From Idiomarina loihiensis (GTDB taxonomy: Bacteria; Pseudomonadota; Gammaproteobacteria; Enterobacterales; Alteromonadaceae): a stretch of DNA of 64,000 bases. Positions 13,658 to 22,690 of this stretch are shown here, one piece after another. How positions within the stretch are numbered: position 1 is the stretch's first letter; every line of letters starts with the position of its first letter. The notes under the pieces are model-generated. The model saw only the letters and a program-made list of their open reading frames with translations. It ran no database searches and was not told where the DNA came from. The stretch is from the NCBI RefSeq assembly GCF_024584785.1, contig NZ_CP074112.1, positions 1,240,001-1,304,000 on the forward strand. The letters run 5' to 3'. The position numbers and the translations under genes were made by a program.

Positions 13658-16213
13658 TCACCAGTTTGTAATCTGCAGACCAAGGGTAAAGCTACGTCCG
13701 TAGGTTTCGTATTGGGCGTTGTAACGGCGTTGCCCGGTGTACACGTAATAGCTTTCGTTGGTGATATTATTTGCTGCGAACGACAAACTCACATGCTCAT
13801 TAACGAGATACTTAGCGGAGAAGTCGACGGTAACGTTGTCGTCTTCATAAATATCGTAGCGGCTGTCTTCGATGTCACCTAGCTCTAATAAGTACTTAGA
13901 TTTGTAGTTGGCTGCTAAGCGTAAACTGAGATCCATGGTTTCATAACCCAGCGCAATGTTGGCGGTGGTATCCGATTGGCTAGGTAGCGGGATATCGCGC
14001 GTCATCAAGCTACCATCGTCTAACCAATCGACGGTTGCTTCTGAGTCGGTGAAGGTTAAGTTGGTATTGATTAAAAAGTTATCGAGCCAGTTTTGATAGC
14101 CCGAGAACTGATGCACTAAGTTGAGTTCCAACCCGTAAACCCAGGCGTCATCACCATTGATGTAAGTAATCGCTTCGTCAAAGCTTTCGTATCCTGGGCG
14201 CCCCGCAACATCAGCCTCGTAGACGAAGTTTTTGATATCTTTGTAGAACAAGATGGCTGACATCACACCGAGATTTTCATCGTAATGCTCAATGCCTAGA
14301 TCAAGGTTAGCCGAGGTTAAAGGCTCTAGATCTGGGTTACCAAATTCAGCTTTTAAGTCGCCGTCATCATTTTCTAGGTAGTAGCTTGGGCGTATTTGCT
14401 CAAAGCTTGGGCGCACCATACCACTGCTGTAGGCAAACCGAGCAACGGTGGCATCACTTAGATCATAGCGAGTGACTAAGCTAGGTAGCCAGCGGGCATT
14501 GCTGTAGCTTGCGGTTAAAGCGTTAAATTCACCTGACTCATCGTTGTAACTGTTGCCGCGAGCAACCCGTTCATCGTATTCATAGCGCGAACCGACAATC
14601 ACTTGCCATGCATCGCCCTGAATATCTGCCATCAGGTAGCCGGCGGAAATATCTTCATCAATGGCGTAGCTAGAAATCGCAGATTCTACGTCATCTCTAA
14701 AATCTTGCATGGCGAGTGGCTCTAGCATCTGCCACAGTGCAGCTGCGCTAATGCCTGGGCCAAAGCTATCCAGCCCGTAATCAACGTCAGCACCAGCATA
14801 GTCAGCTAGGCTTAGGCCGCTTACCCCTAAATCAGCAAAGTCTTCAAAGATAAAAATATCTTCACGCGCAGTTTTTTCGCGCTGACTCAGCTTAACCCCG
14901 CCCTTGAAGGTCACTTGATAGCTGGGTTGCAACCAGTTGTAAGCCACATCAAGTTTGACATTGTTTTCGGTTTCTTCGGTGTCGGCATCGCTTACTTCAA
15001 CTTCATCTAATTCATAGCCGGCCGTTGCATTAATAGCTGCCGGGCCTTGCAGAGCAAGCCGTTCAGTGCCTTGGTAGCTGAGGCCATCGGCAAATTCCTG
15101 CGTGAACTTAGCGCCACCGATGGCAAATGGCTGTACTTCGCTGGCTTTGCTGGTGCCGCCTTCAAGTTGCAGGGTCCAATCGCCAAAACGTTGTTCCGTA
15201 CCCACCACCACAGCAGTGATCTCTTGGGTTTCTTTACGATCTTTCAGCTCTCGTGCTATTTCACCTGCGCCAGCAACACCCGCTTGCATCGGGTCTGCAA
15301 ATTCAACGATACGTCCTTGACGAATCTCGGTGTCGGCAAACTCGCTGTATAAACTGCGCAAGTAATAGTCACCATCTGCTGTAGGCCGAAAATCTAAATT
15401 CAACGCTAAGCCGGTGCGCTCTCTATTGACCGCATAGGCACGTTGCTCAAACTCTTCTAAACCAGCTTCATCGAGGTCCCAGTTTCCGCCGGTTTCAACG
15501 TTATCGGTGGTAAATGAACGGTCATGGTAACTGGCCGCTAACGCAACCCCAAACACCTTGTCTTGCTGGCCTAAACCAAAGGTATTACTCCAAACACCGG
15601 AAACCTTCGGATTAGTCTCACTGGCTTGCTGGTTGTAGCCAAGATCTGTGGTGACAGAGTAGAAAGCACCGTCACGATCAAAAGCTGTCATGCTTTTTAG
15701 CTCGATGTTACCGCCCAAACTGCCAGCAGCCATGTCGGGGGTGAGGGTTTTATTCACCTCAATCGATTCTAATAAATCACTCGGAATAACATCGAGGGCA
15801 ACAGCACGACGTCCTGCTTCAGGCGCTGCTAGCTGGGTGCCGTTGTAAGAAACTGAGTTTAAATCTGGAGCTAAACCACGGATCCGAATAAAACGTCCCT
15901 CACCTTGGTCGCGCTCTACCGACAAACCAGGAATACGTTGCAAGGCATCACTAACGCTATCATCTTGCAGCTTACCCATATCGTCTTTTTTCACGACGTT
16001 GATGATACCGCCTGCATCGCGCTGCTGCTGTACAGCTTTTTGCAACGCCTCGCGACTACCTATCGTTAACACCTCTTCGATGTCGTCGGTAGCTTCAGAT
16101 GCGGTTTGTTCGGTGCTGGTGGTCGTGACCGGAGTTTGCTGTGCCAACACAGGTGCTGCGACTGGGAGACCGCAGGCTGCAGCGATCAGCCAAGCTAGAT
16201 AAGATGGTTTCAT
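13658..16213 (-). CDS. TonB-dependent outer-membrane receptor paired with phytase
   Basis: An 851-residue receptor with a signal peptide ending near AAPVLAQ. The plug domain starts around residue 50 (EVLTIGSREALQKAVQQQRDAGG, SVSDALQRIPGLSVERDQGEGRFIRIRG) and is followed by a long beta-barrel ending in an aromatic residue (LGLQITNW), the outer-membrane insertion signal. The plug style is that of receptors for larger organic substrates rather than classic siderophore receptors. The phytase gene follows within a few bases, so uptake of phytate or its breakdown products is the likely role; this rests on context. I looked for a Pho box upstream and found no convincing one. Confidence 0.9.
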   Translation of the reverse strand: MKPSYLAWLIAAACGLPVAAPVLAQQTPVTTTSTEQTASEATDDIEEVLTIGSREALQKAVQQQRDAGGIINVVKKDDMGKLQDDSVSDALQRIPGLSVERDQGEGRFIRIRGLAPDLNSVSYNGTQLAAPEAGRRAVALDVIPSDLLESIEVNKTLTPDMAAGSLGGNIELKSMTAFDRDGAFYSVTTDLGYNQQASETNPKVSGVWSNTFGLGQQDKVFGVALAASYHDRSFTTDNVETGGNWDLDEAGLEEFEQRAYAVNRERTGLALNLDFRPTADGDYYLRSLYSEFADTEIRQGRIVEFADPMQAGVAGAGEIARELKDRKETQEITAVVVGTEQRFGDWTLQLEGGTSKASEVQPFAIGGAKFTQEFADGLSYQGTERLALQGPAAINATAGYELDEVEVSDADTEETENNVKLDVAYNWLQPSYQVTFKGGVKLSQREKTAREDIFIFEDFADLGVSGLSLADYAGADVDYGLDSFGPGISAAALWQMLEPLAMQDFRDDVESAISSYAIDEDISAGYLMADIQGDAWQVIVGSRYEYDERVARGNSYNDESGEFNALTASYSNARWLPSLVTRYDLSDATVARFAYSSGMVRPSFEQIRPSYYLENDDGDLKAEFGNPDLEPLTSANLDLGIEHYDENLGVMSAILFYKDIKNFVYEADVAGRPGYESFDEAITYINGDDAWVYGLELNLVHQFSGYQNWLDNFLINTNLTFTDSEATVDWLDDGSLMTRDIPLPSQSDTTANIALGYETMDLSLRLAANYKSKYLLELGDIEDSRYDIYEDDNVTVDFSAKYLVNEHVSLSFAANNITNESYYVYTGQRRYNAQYETYGRSFTLGLQITNW

Positions 16214-16450
16214 AGCAGTAACTTTCCTTATGGTTAATTCCTAGGGTGAGTGACTGGTGAACAGTCGTAACTGCCGGTTACTATAAGGGACTGCTATGAC
16301 AAACTGATGCGCTCAGCAAGGGTGGCATGAGCTGTTTGGATGGGGTCTTTTTGGGTCAGTAGCCGCAGCGCTTGTCACATCTATGTAAACAAGGCTGGTT
16401 AAGCTTGGCCACATTAGCTCACCGGCAAGCGAACCTTTAGGTTATCAACC

Positions 16451-17368
16451 ATGCTGCAATTTATGTCGCAATCCTTGGCACCAACATCCATTCAATCCGG
16501 CCTACAACGCTATCGACTGTTTGCTTGGTTAACCCTGACCAATCTCCTCTGTTTGTTGTTGGCGAGCTCTTTAGGTGACTTGAAAGGGCTCGCTAAAGTA
16601 GACCTGATTGATTTACTCGGTGAGGGCTCAAGCCTGCTGATTATCCTGATGGTGCTTACCTTAGTGCTTAGCGCACGACCGTCCGGGCGAGTAACTCAGT
16701 TGATTTTCATCGGCGGGTTATTACTCACGGCTTCCATGAGTTTAGATGTGCTAGACGAGTTCTTTGCTTATCCCGAAGAGCTACGATTAATGAGCTGGCT
16801 CGAGTCTTTACCCATGCCGCTCGGCTTTGTAGTGATTGGCCTAGCCGCTATTAATTGGTTTCGCGAAAGCCAGATCATCCAACGCCAACTGCAATTGCGT
16901 GAACATCATTTACGCGAACATAACTGGCTCGACCCGCTCACCCTGCTCTATACCCGGCCTTATTTTCAGGTAGCTTTACAGCGTGAACTGGCATTAGCTG
17001 AGCTACAGCGCCATCCTTTGTGTTTAGTTGAGTTAAATATTGTCGGATTTGCGCGCTTAAATCACCAATACGGAGCGGCACGCGGCGATCTCATTTTACG
17101 TGAGCTTGCTGACCTCTTATTATTGTTTAGTCGTCCGCAAGACACCGTGTGCCGGGACAATAATGACAGGTTTATGTTGATCTTACCTCACTTCAACACA
17201 ACTGCGGCACAACGTTGGTTGGACACCACCCTGCCCCATTTACACCGTGAATTAAACAAAAGCCTGCCCCTACTTAAAGTACAGTTAGCGGCCAAAGTTA
17301 TACCGCAAGCCGCAGCCGCCAAGCTGAGCGTCACCAACGAGTATTGTCATGGTATGGCACGCAGTTAA
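16451..17368 (+). CDS. Membrane protein with degenerate GGDEF domain
   Basis: A 305-residue protein with about four hydrophobic segments (residues 22-42, 60-75, 83-100, 122-136), then a GGDEF-type domain from about 158 (NWLDPLTLLYTRPYF, the usual DxLTxLxNR entry in altered form). The signature itself reads NNDRF (237-241) where GGDEF is expected, so both glycines and the catalytic glutamate are missing and cyclase activity is unlikely. It may bind nucleotide or act through protein contacts. The last 20 bp overlap the start of the AraC-family gene, so the pair is translationally coupled and may form a membrane sensor plus regulator. Confidence 0.82.
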   Translation: MLQFMSQSLAPTSIQSGLQRYRLFAWLTLTNLLCLLLASSLGDLKGLAKVDLIDLLGEGSSLLIILMVLTLVLSARPSGRVTQLIFIGGLLLTASMSLDVLDEFFAYPEELRLMSWLESLPMPLGFVVIGLAAINWFRESQIIQRQLQLREHHLREHNWLDPLTLLYTRPYFQVALQRELALAELQRHPLCLVELNIVGFARLNHQYGAARGDLILRELADLLLLFSRPQDTVCRDNNDRFMLILPHFNTTAAQRWLDTTLPHLHRELNKSLPLLKVQLAAKVIPQAAAAKLSVTNEYCHGMARS

Positions 17369-18389
17369 TCAACCTAGATTATTAGTTAATCCGCTGCTGC
17401 ACAGCTTGCTGCCATTAGCGCAACGACGTGGCGTTTTACCACCCCAGTTGGTACGCAAAACGTCGCTCGCTAAACAAACCTTGCCCGCTAGTAATTTACG
17501 CGTAAGCCCTCAGGATTGGTGGCAATTGTTACAGAACGCCCAACAGGCACTCCCTAATTCAGAACTATGGCAGTTGTTAAGCGAAGATCTCATTCAACAA
17601 AGTTATAGTCCGCTGTTAACAGCGGTGACCAGTGCTCCTACATGGGGACAGGCGTTACACTGGCTAAAACGTTATCAGAGTTTGCTGCTACCGCTTGAGT
17701 TTGCCTTAACCGAGCGTCATGGCGACTTCCTCAAGCTAACACTGTTGCCGCGACTAGGAGAGCGACTAGGAGCGCTGGCGGCGCCGCAACTATTAGCTGT
17801 TGGGGTGTTGATTAATTTGGCTAGGGCCCATCAAGTTGCGGTGTCCGAATGGCATTTGAGTTGGCCCTTGGCAGCCGAGGTGGCACTCCCCAGCGCTTGG
17901 CATAAATGGTTGGGATCGATTCATACTGGGCCGCTGCTAACCCTGCACCTCCCCTGGCAGCAGCTATCCCAAGCTAAGCCCGGTGGTGCTGATGAGCAAC
18001 CTGCGTTAGCGCAAGCACTGTCGTTCTGCCAACTGCAACATCAGCACGCTCGTTACCAGTCGCTGTTAGAACAGGTGCTGCGCTGGCTCTTAGTTCGGAT
18101 TAGCCAGCAACAGACGGTTTCTATTGAGCTGTTAGCGCAGCACTGCAATCTCAGTGTATCCTCGTTAAAACGAGCTTTAGCGCACCATGGTAGTCATTAC
18201 CAAAGCTGTGTTGATAGCGTTCGCCAATTACGCTTGTTGCAGTTGCTGCAGCAATACCCCTATAACAATACCGAGCTAGCCCAGTTGCTTGGCTACGCTA
18301 ACCCAAATAATTTTAGGCGTGCTTGCAAGCGCTGGCTGGGCGTCTGTCCCGATCATATCCGGGCCAATTTACAGCCGCTTTTTAGCTGA
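17349..18389 (+). CDS. AraC-family transcription regulator (OruR/ArgR-like layout)
   Basis: A 346-residue regulator. Residues about 20-215 match the arabinose-binding-like N-terminal domain found in OruR-type regulators (SYSPLLTAVTSAPTWGQAL region). The C-terminal 90 residues form the double helix-turn-helix: IELLAQHCNLSVSSLKRAL, then ELAQLLGYANPNNFRRACKRWLG. The second helix normally reads GYSEPSAFxRAFKRW, close to what is seen. The start overlaps the degenerate GGDEF gene by 20 bp. Targets are unknown; no obvious adjacent metabolic operon. It ends 3 bp from the convergent protease gene. Confidence 0.9.
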   Translation: MVWHAVNQPRLLVNPLLHSLLPLAQRRGVLPPQLVRKTSLAKQTLPASNLRVSPQDWWQLLQNAQQALPNSELWQLLSEDLIQQSYSPLLTAVTSAPTWGQALHWLKRYQSLLLPLEFALTERHGDFLKLTLLPRLGERLGALAAPQLLAVGVLINLARAHQVAVSEWHLSWPLAAEVALPSAWHKWLGSIHTGPLLTLHLPWQQLSQAKPGGADEQPALAQALSFCQLQHQHARYQSLLEQVLRWLLVRISQQQTVSIELLAQHCNLSVSSLKRALAHHGSHYQSCVDSVRQLRLLQLLQQYPYNNTELAQLLGYANPNNFRRACKRWLGVCPDHIRANLQPLFS

Positions 18390-18392
18390 CGA

Positions 18393-19943
18393 CTAAGGCA
18401 CCATCATCCAGCGCAGCATGTTAGCGCTTTGGTCGCTTGGTAACCGGGTTAAGATCGATTCGTATAATTGGATGGTGGCGTAACAGTGATTGGCATAACC
18501 ATTTCTATCACTTCCTAAGTTTTGTAGGTACGGCAGCCAGTCGTCTAAGCCTTCGAGCACTACCGGCAAATCGTTTTCGGCACCATCGTGGTTGATGGCC
18601 ACGGGCTCTTGGTTTAAGCCGTGGCTAAGCAATGAGCTGACGGCTTGATATTGATTATTCAGAAATTGCTGATCAAAATGATTGGTAAAGACGATGCTGC
18701 CAAAGCTATCGGGATAAAGCACCCTCATACACAAAATCGGCTCTTGCTCAACCAAGGCGCGGTAAATATCCAATTCGGCTTGCATATATTCAATCACTAC
18801 CTTATCAGGGACCGCCAGCAGAGCATTAAACTTCAGTTCATTCACGTAGTTGGCAACCTGCAGCTGAATCTCAGAAAAATCCGCGCCAACTTGGTACAAG
18901 CTCACAAACTCGTTTAAGATCTCTTGATACACCTCAGGAGCTTGCTCGGCGATGGTGATAAAGGGCGGCAATTGACTAAAAGCTTCATCGGCGAGCTGGT
19001 AGGCATCCTCGACTTTACCGCCGTGTTGGTTGCTAAGTTCTAGCACCAGTTGGCGCAGTGGCGCGACCGCGGTGACGACGCCATGCTCAATCAGTTCATC
19101 GATGGTGGGGTACCAAAGATCGTCAGCAGCTACCAGAAACATCGACTGGACAAAGTTTTCACTGGCGCCGGCTAGCCGAAATAACTGCATGTCATCGTAT
19201 TGTTGGAGCTTTAAATCAGCTTCTTGCGCCGCCGTAGAGTTTTCCATCGAGTATTGATGGAAAGCTAAGTTAGCGCCGGGGGCAAGGTACCGAGTGTAGC
19301 CGCCAATAAAAGCCAAGGTACAAGCCGAAGCACAATGCTCGCTAACATAGGTATTTAGGCCGTAATTGCTGATAACTTCGCCTAACTTGCGCCCTTCTGC
19401 AACTAAACCACCCTCGCTATTTAAGGCTACCACTTGCACTAACGGAGCTTGTGCTAATTGCTGATCCACGTAGTTGGCAAGCCCGCGGTCCAAATATCCG
19501 TTAACAAAGAGCACATGCCCAGCGTCATCTAAACGTACTTGTTCAGTATCAAACGACTCAAACCAATCGCCGTCTTCGGCCGTAAACGCCATCAGCACCG
19601 CGAGCAATACAAACAACAGCGAACACCAACCCAGAAAAACTAAAATTTTGGTGACTATGGCCCAGCCATAACGACCCGTTTGTTGGATATGCCGGCGAGC
19701 TGAGCGCCAAGTACCCACAAGTTGCCACACGCTAAGTAGTATGTAGGCCAGCATCAACACCAACATCCCAACCATGATGGCGCTATCGCTTGGGGTATAA
19801 CCCGCAACTTCTGCCAGTGCAACCAGCACCACCAAGCCCACCGAGGACAGAATATTCAGCACAATATTAACCACCACCAGGTTAATCCAGAACGCGACTG
19901 CCAAGGATAATTCACCGCGCCAATGCTTTGCTATGTAGGTCAT
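18393..19943 (-). CDS. Membrane-anchored ClpP-like serine protease
   Basis: A 516-residue protein with three to four N-terminal transmembrane helices (near 12-46, 56-76, 97-120) and then a ClpP/crotonase-fold domain: VVALNSEGG (oxyanion-loop region), HCASACTLAFIGG with candidate nucleophile Ser206, and LAFHQYS with His229. The region beyond about 260 is helical and unrecognised. The SACxLAF-GG arrangement resembles periplasmic ClpP-like proteins of unknown substrate. Start set at ATG 19943, with GGAG 8 bases upstream; an in-frame upstream start at 20087 would add 48 poorly hydrophobic residues. A Fur-like box lies 154 bp upstream, shared with the divergent small gene. Confidence 0.8.
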   Translation of the reverse strand: MTYIAKHWRGELSLAVAFWINLVVVNIVLNILSSVGLVVLVALAEVAGYTPSDSAIMVGMLVLMLAYILLSVWQLVGTWRSARRHIQQTGRYGWAIVTKILVFLGWCSLLFVLLAVLMAFTAEDGDWFESFDTEQVRLDDAGHVLFVNGYLDRGLANYVDQQLAQAPLVQVVALNSEGGLVAEGRKLGEVISNYGLNTYVSEHCASACTLAFIGGYTRYLAPGANLAFHQYSMENSTAAQEADLKLQQYDDMQLFRLAGASENFVQSMFLVAADDLWYPTIDELIEHGVVTAVAPLRQLVLELSNQHGGKVEDAYQLADEAFSQLPPFITIAEQAPEVYQEILNEFVSLYQVGADFSEIQLQVANYVNELKFNALLAVPDKVVIEYMQAELDIYRALVEQEPILCMRVLYPDSFGSIVFTNHFDQQFLNNQYQAVSSLLSHGLNQEPVAINHDGAENDLPVVLEGLDDWLPYLQNLGSDRNGYANHCYATIQLYESILTRLPSDQSANMLRWMMVP

Positions 19944-20096
19944 CAAGCTGCTCCGTGAGCCGTTATTAGAGGGTCGAATGCACCGATATTCTGTTAGCAG
20001 TTTGCAAACTATGCAATCTTTTTTAAACAAAAGTGTTAAAAAACTTGGGCTTGCGATTGTGTTTTTGAGCCTATAAAAAATCCCCATCGATTATTT

Positions 20097-20115
20097 GTAA
20101 ATGATAATAATTCGC
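20097..20115. promoter_or_regulatory. Fur-box-like site
   Basis: The 19-mer at this position matches the Fur consensus GATAATGATAATCATTATC at 14 of 19 positions, with core AAATGATAATAATT. It shares its right half with the stronger site at 27559-27577 (ATTCGCAT after the core). It lies between the protease gene and the small membrane protein gene. Confidence 0.6.
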
Positions 20116-20202
20116 ATCAAGATCCAGCCAGTCTAATAATCACGTAACTCGAGCGTTCATCGCGAACCCTCACCGGCCGCGCCTTTTGGTTTGGAGTAGA
20201 CT

Positions 20203-20418
20203 ATGCCTGGCACTAATTATCAATCTGAGCTAAAACAGCCGCCTCAACCGACCGCTCGGTTAGCCCTGTGGAGTCTTGTTTTATTACTCTGTTTACCTAT
20301 TCTGATGCCGCTGCTACTGGCACTAGTGAGTGTCCTCATGAGTTTGGTATGGAGCACCGATGCGTACCATGCTGTAAGCCATGCTCTAAGCCATGCGCTA
20401 AGCCATGCGCTAAGCTAA
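20203..20418 (+). CDS. Small membrane protein with repeated SHAL tail
   Basis: A 71-residue protein I do not recognise. One or two membrane-spanning segments fill residues 22-49 (LALWSLVLLLCLPILMPLLL and following). The C-terminus repeats SHAL three times, written by 12-bp DNA repeats. A TTTGGAG ribosome site 7 bases before the ATG supports real translation. The Fur-like box about 90 bp upstream suggests iron-linked expression. It is followed by a hairpin. Confidence 0.6.
   Translation: MPGTNYQSELKQPPQPTARLALWSLVLLLCLPILMPLLLALVSVLMSLVWSTDAYHAVSHALSHALSHALS
20375..20410 (+). repeat. 12-bp tandem repeat inside the small membrane protein gene
   Basis: Three units of TAAGCCATGCKC are followed by a partial fourth. 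Units 2 and 3 are identical; unit 1 has one change. The unit length is a multiple of three, so copy-number changes alter the tail by four residues without a frameshift. Confidence 0.85.
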
Positions 20419-20427
20419 AAACCCGCT

Positions 20428-20459
20428 AAGCTGAAATAGCACTTGCGATATTTCAGCTT
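20428..20459 (+). terminator. Hairpin after the small membrane protein gene
   Basis: AAGCTGAAAT (20428-20437) and ATTTCAGCTT (20450-20459) are perfect inverted copies with a 12-base loop, 10 bp past the stop codon. There is no strong T-run, so termination is possible but not certain; the stem could also stabilise the mRNA end. Confidence 0.5.
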
Positions 20460-20475
20460 CTGCTCAATGATTAAG

Positions 20476-20491
20476 CATATCAATTGATATG
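20476..20491. promoter_or_regulatory. 16-bp perfect palindrome upstream of the EF-hand gene
   Basis: CATATCAATTGATATG is fully self-complementary and ends 21 bp before the GTG start at 20513. It is a candidate operator for a dimeric repressor. A second palindrome, CTCCATGGAG (20495-20504), follows and contains the ribosome-binding GGAG. Confidence 0.5.
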
Positions 20492-20512
20492 TAACTCCAT
20501 GGAGCAGTTATC

Positions 20513-22690
20513 GTGAGCATCTCTTCAACTTCATCTTCCCATACTTGGCGCTTTTTTCGTTCCGGCGGATTTGATCAAGTAGTGATTAGCCGTGGCGCTG
20601 ATTTAGAACACCTCAGCGAGTTAGACCAAAAATTATGGACAGTGTTGAACTGTCCTACCTTAGGTTTAGAATTTGATGCTGCCACAACTTCGTTATTAGA
20701 TACCGATAACGATGGTCAGATTCGGGTACCTGAGTTAATTGCGGCGGTACGCTGGTGCTGTGCTCGGCTGGTGGATAGCAACTTGATGTTTGCTGAACCA
20801 GGTGTGCCGTTAACTGCATTAAAGACCGACGATGCCGAGGGTGCTGCCTTGTACGCGGCAGCTCAGCGCGTGCTGACCTACTTAGATAAACCCAACGATG
20901 CTGCTCTGACGGTGCAAGATTTTCTTGATACCACCAAACTTTATGCTGCCGACCATTTTAATGGTGATGGTGTGGTGGCGCCTCAATTGGCGCAAGATCC
21001 GCAACTACAGCAATTGATCCAAGACATCATCGATTGTTTAGGTGGCGTTGCCGATCGCAGTGGCAGCCAGGGCGTGAACCAAAGTTTGCTCGAGCAGTTT
21101 TTTCAGCAAGCAGCAGCTATTGTGGATTGGCAACGAGCAGGTGACGCCGATGATTCGCAACTATGGCCGTTAGGAGCTGAAACCCCAGCGGCGGTAGCAG
21201 CACTGGAACGGGTGCAAGCCAAAGTGGATGACTATTTTGTGCGCTGTCAGTTGGCCGCTTTTGATCAGCGCGCTGCTGCTTCGTTAAATCCTGATACCGG
21301 CGTGTACGGTAGTTTAAGTAACCGCGCTATTGCTACTTTAGATACAGAATTGGCGGCCCTGCCCTTGGCCACCATTGATGCTGCCGCAGCATTGCCATTG
21401 CAAACAGGAGTAAACCCAGCTTGGGCTGATGCCATGCAACAACTACTGACCCAAGTGGTCGAGCCGCTATTAGGTACCGAGCCCACTCGCACCCATCTTA
21501 GCCGGGCTGACTGGACTGCAGTGCAAGGTTTATTGGCACCATGGCAGGCGTGGCAAGCACAGCGCCCAGCAAGTGCGTTACATCAACTGCCCGCTGAACG
21601 CCTGGCTGAGCTGGCTCAAGGTCATGGCCAAGCCGACTTAGCAGCTCTTATTGCTGAAGATGCAGCCATTACCAGTTTTGCTGAAAACGTGCAGGCACTC
21701 GAAAAATTATGCCGTTATCAGCGCGATTTGGTACAACTCCTGCGTAACTTTGTTAGTTTAAGCGACTTTTATCAGCGCCGCCAAAAAGCTATCTTTCAGG
21801 CCGGTACCTTGTTTATTGATCAGCGCAGCTGCGAACTTGTATTGCGAGTAGCCGATGCAGCTAAACATGCCTGCATGGCCTCGTTCAGTGGTTGCTATCT
21901 GCTTTACTGCACCTGCACCCGTAAAGACCAAGCCCCGCTGCAGATCGTTGCCGCACTCACCGCAGGAGATGTCGATTATTCGATGGCCGCCGGCCGCAAT
22001 GGGGTCTTTTATGATCGCCAAGGGCGCGATTGGAAAGCAACGGTTACTAAAGTGGTGTCACAACCAATCAGCGTGCGCCAGGCGTTCTGGTCACCCTACA
22101 AACGATTAGCTGCTTTTATTGAAACACAAATCAATAAATTTGCGGCTGCGCGCGATAAAGACATTGATAGCAAAACCAGCGCCGGCATCACTCAAGCGAG
22201 TGCTCAGGCAAGTACTCAAGCTACTGCCAAAGCCCCAGCGCCAGCTGCTAAAAGCAGTTTTGATATTGCCAAGTTTGCCGGTATTTTTGCCGCCATTGGT
22301 TTGGCGTTAGGTGCCATTGGTACCGCTTTAGCCGCCCTCGCTGCTGGCTTTTTGGCGCTGCCGGCATGGCAAATGCCACTGGTATTGCTAGGGGTGATGT
22401 TATTGATCTCCGGCCCATCGATGTTGATGGCTGCCATGACCTTGCGCCGCCGTAATTTGGGCCCGCTGTTGGATGCTAATGGTTGGGCAGTGAATACTCG
22501 CGCTATCATTAATATCCCGTTCGGGGCGGCACTCACCGGGGTAGCTAAGTTACCAGAGCACTCTGAGCGGGCGTTAGCCGACCCCTACGCGCAACCACGC
22601 ACGCGTTGGGGTTTTTGGCTATTACTGGTAGTGACTATCGTTTTTTGCGCCTACGTGTGGCACTTTGGTTGGCCGCTAGGATTGCTGTAA
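20513..22690 (+). CDS. Large EF-hand membrane protein of unknown function
   Basis: A 725-residue protein with no function I recognise. Residues 63-74 form a textbook calcium-binding EF-hand loop (DTDNDGQIRVPE, ligands at 1, 3, 5, 7, 9, 12); a second acidic loop, DHFNGDGVV, lies near residue 145. The middle is alanine/glutamine-rich helix. The C-terminus has about three membrane segments (near 587-617, 622-645 and 700-722), preceded by an Ala/Thr/Gln-rich linker. There is no signal peptide, so the bulk is likely cytoplasmic. It starts at GTG with GGAG upstream. The 3' end overlaps the convergent DUF533 gene by 15 bp. Confidence 0.75.
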   Translation: MSISSTSSSHTWRFFRSGGFDQVVISRGADLEHLSELDQKLWTVLNCPTLGLEFDAATTSLLDTDNDGQIRVPELIAAVRWCCARLVDSNLMFAEPGVPLTALKTDDAEGAALYAAAQRVLTYLDKPNDAALTVQDFLDTTKLYAADHFNGDGVVAPQLAQDPQLQQLIQDIIDCLGGVADRSGSQGVNQSLLEQFFQQAAAIVDWQRAGDADDSQLWPLGAETPAAVAALERVQAKVDDYFVRCQLAAFDQRAAASLNPDTGVYGSLSNRAIATLDTELAALPLATIDAAAALPLQTGVNPAWADAMQQLLTQVVEPLLGTEPTRTHLSRADWTAVQGLLAPWQAWQAQRPASALHQLPAERLAELAQGHGQADLAALIAEDAAITSFAENVQALEKLCRYQRDLVQLLRNFVSLSDFYQRRQKAIFQAGTLFIDQRSCELVLRVADAAKHACMASFSGCYLLYCTCTRKDQAPLQIVAALTAGDVDYSMAAGRNGVFYDRQGRDWKATVTKVVSQPISVRQAFWSPYKRLAAFIETQINKFAAARDKDIDSKTSAGITQASAQASTQATAKAPAPAAKSSFDIAKFAGIFAAIGLALGAIGTALAALAAGFLALPAWQMPLVLLGVMLLISGPSMLMAAMTLRRRNLGPLLDANGWAVNTRAIINIPFGAALTGVAKLPEHSERALADPYAQPRTRWGFWLLLVVTIVFCAYVWHFGWPLGLL

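Noticed and set aside
16214-16450. Pho box upstream of the TonB receptor
   Set aside because: TTGTCATAGCA on the minus strand resembles one half-site, but the second 7-bp repeat is not recognisable.
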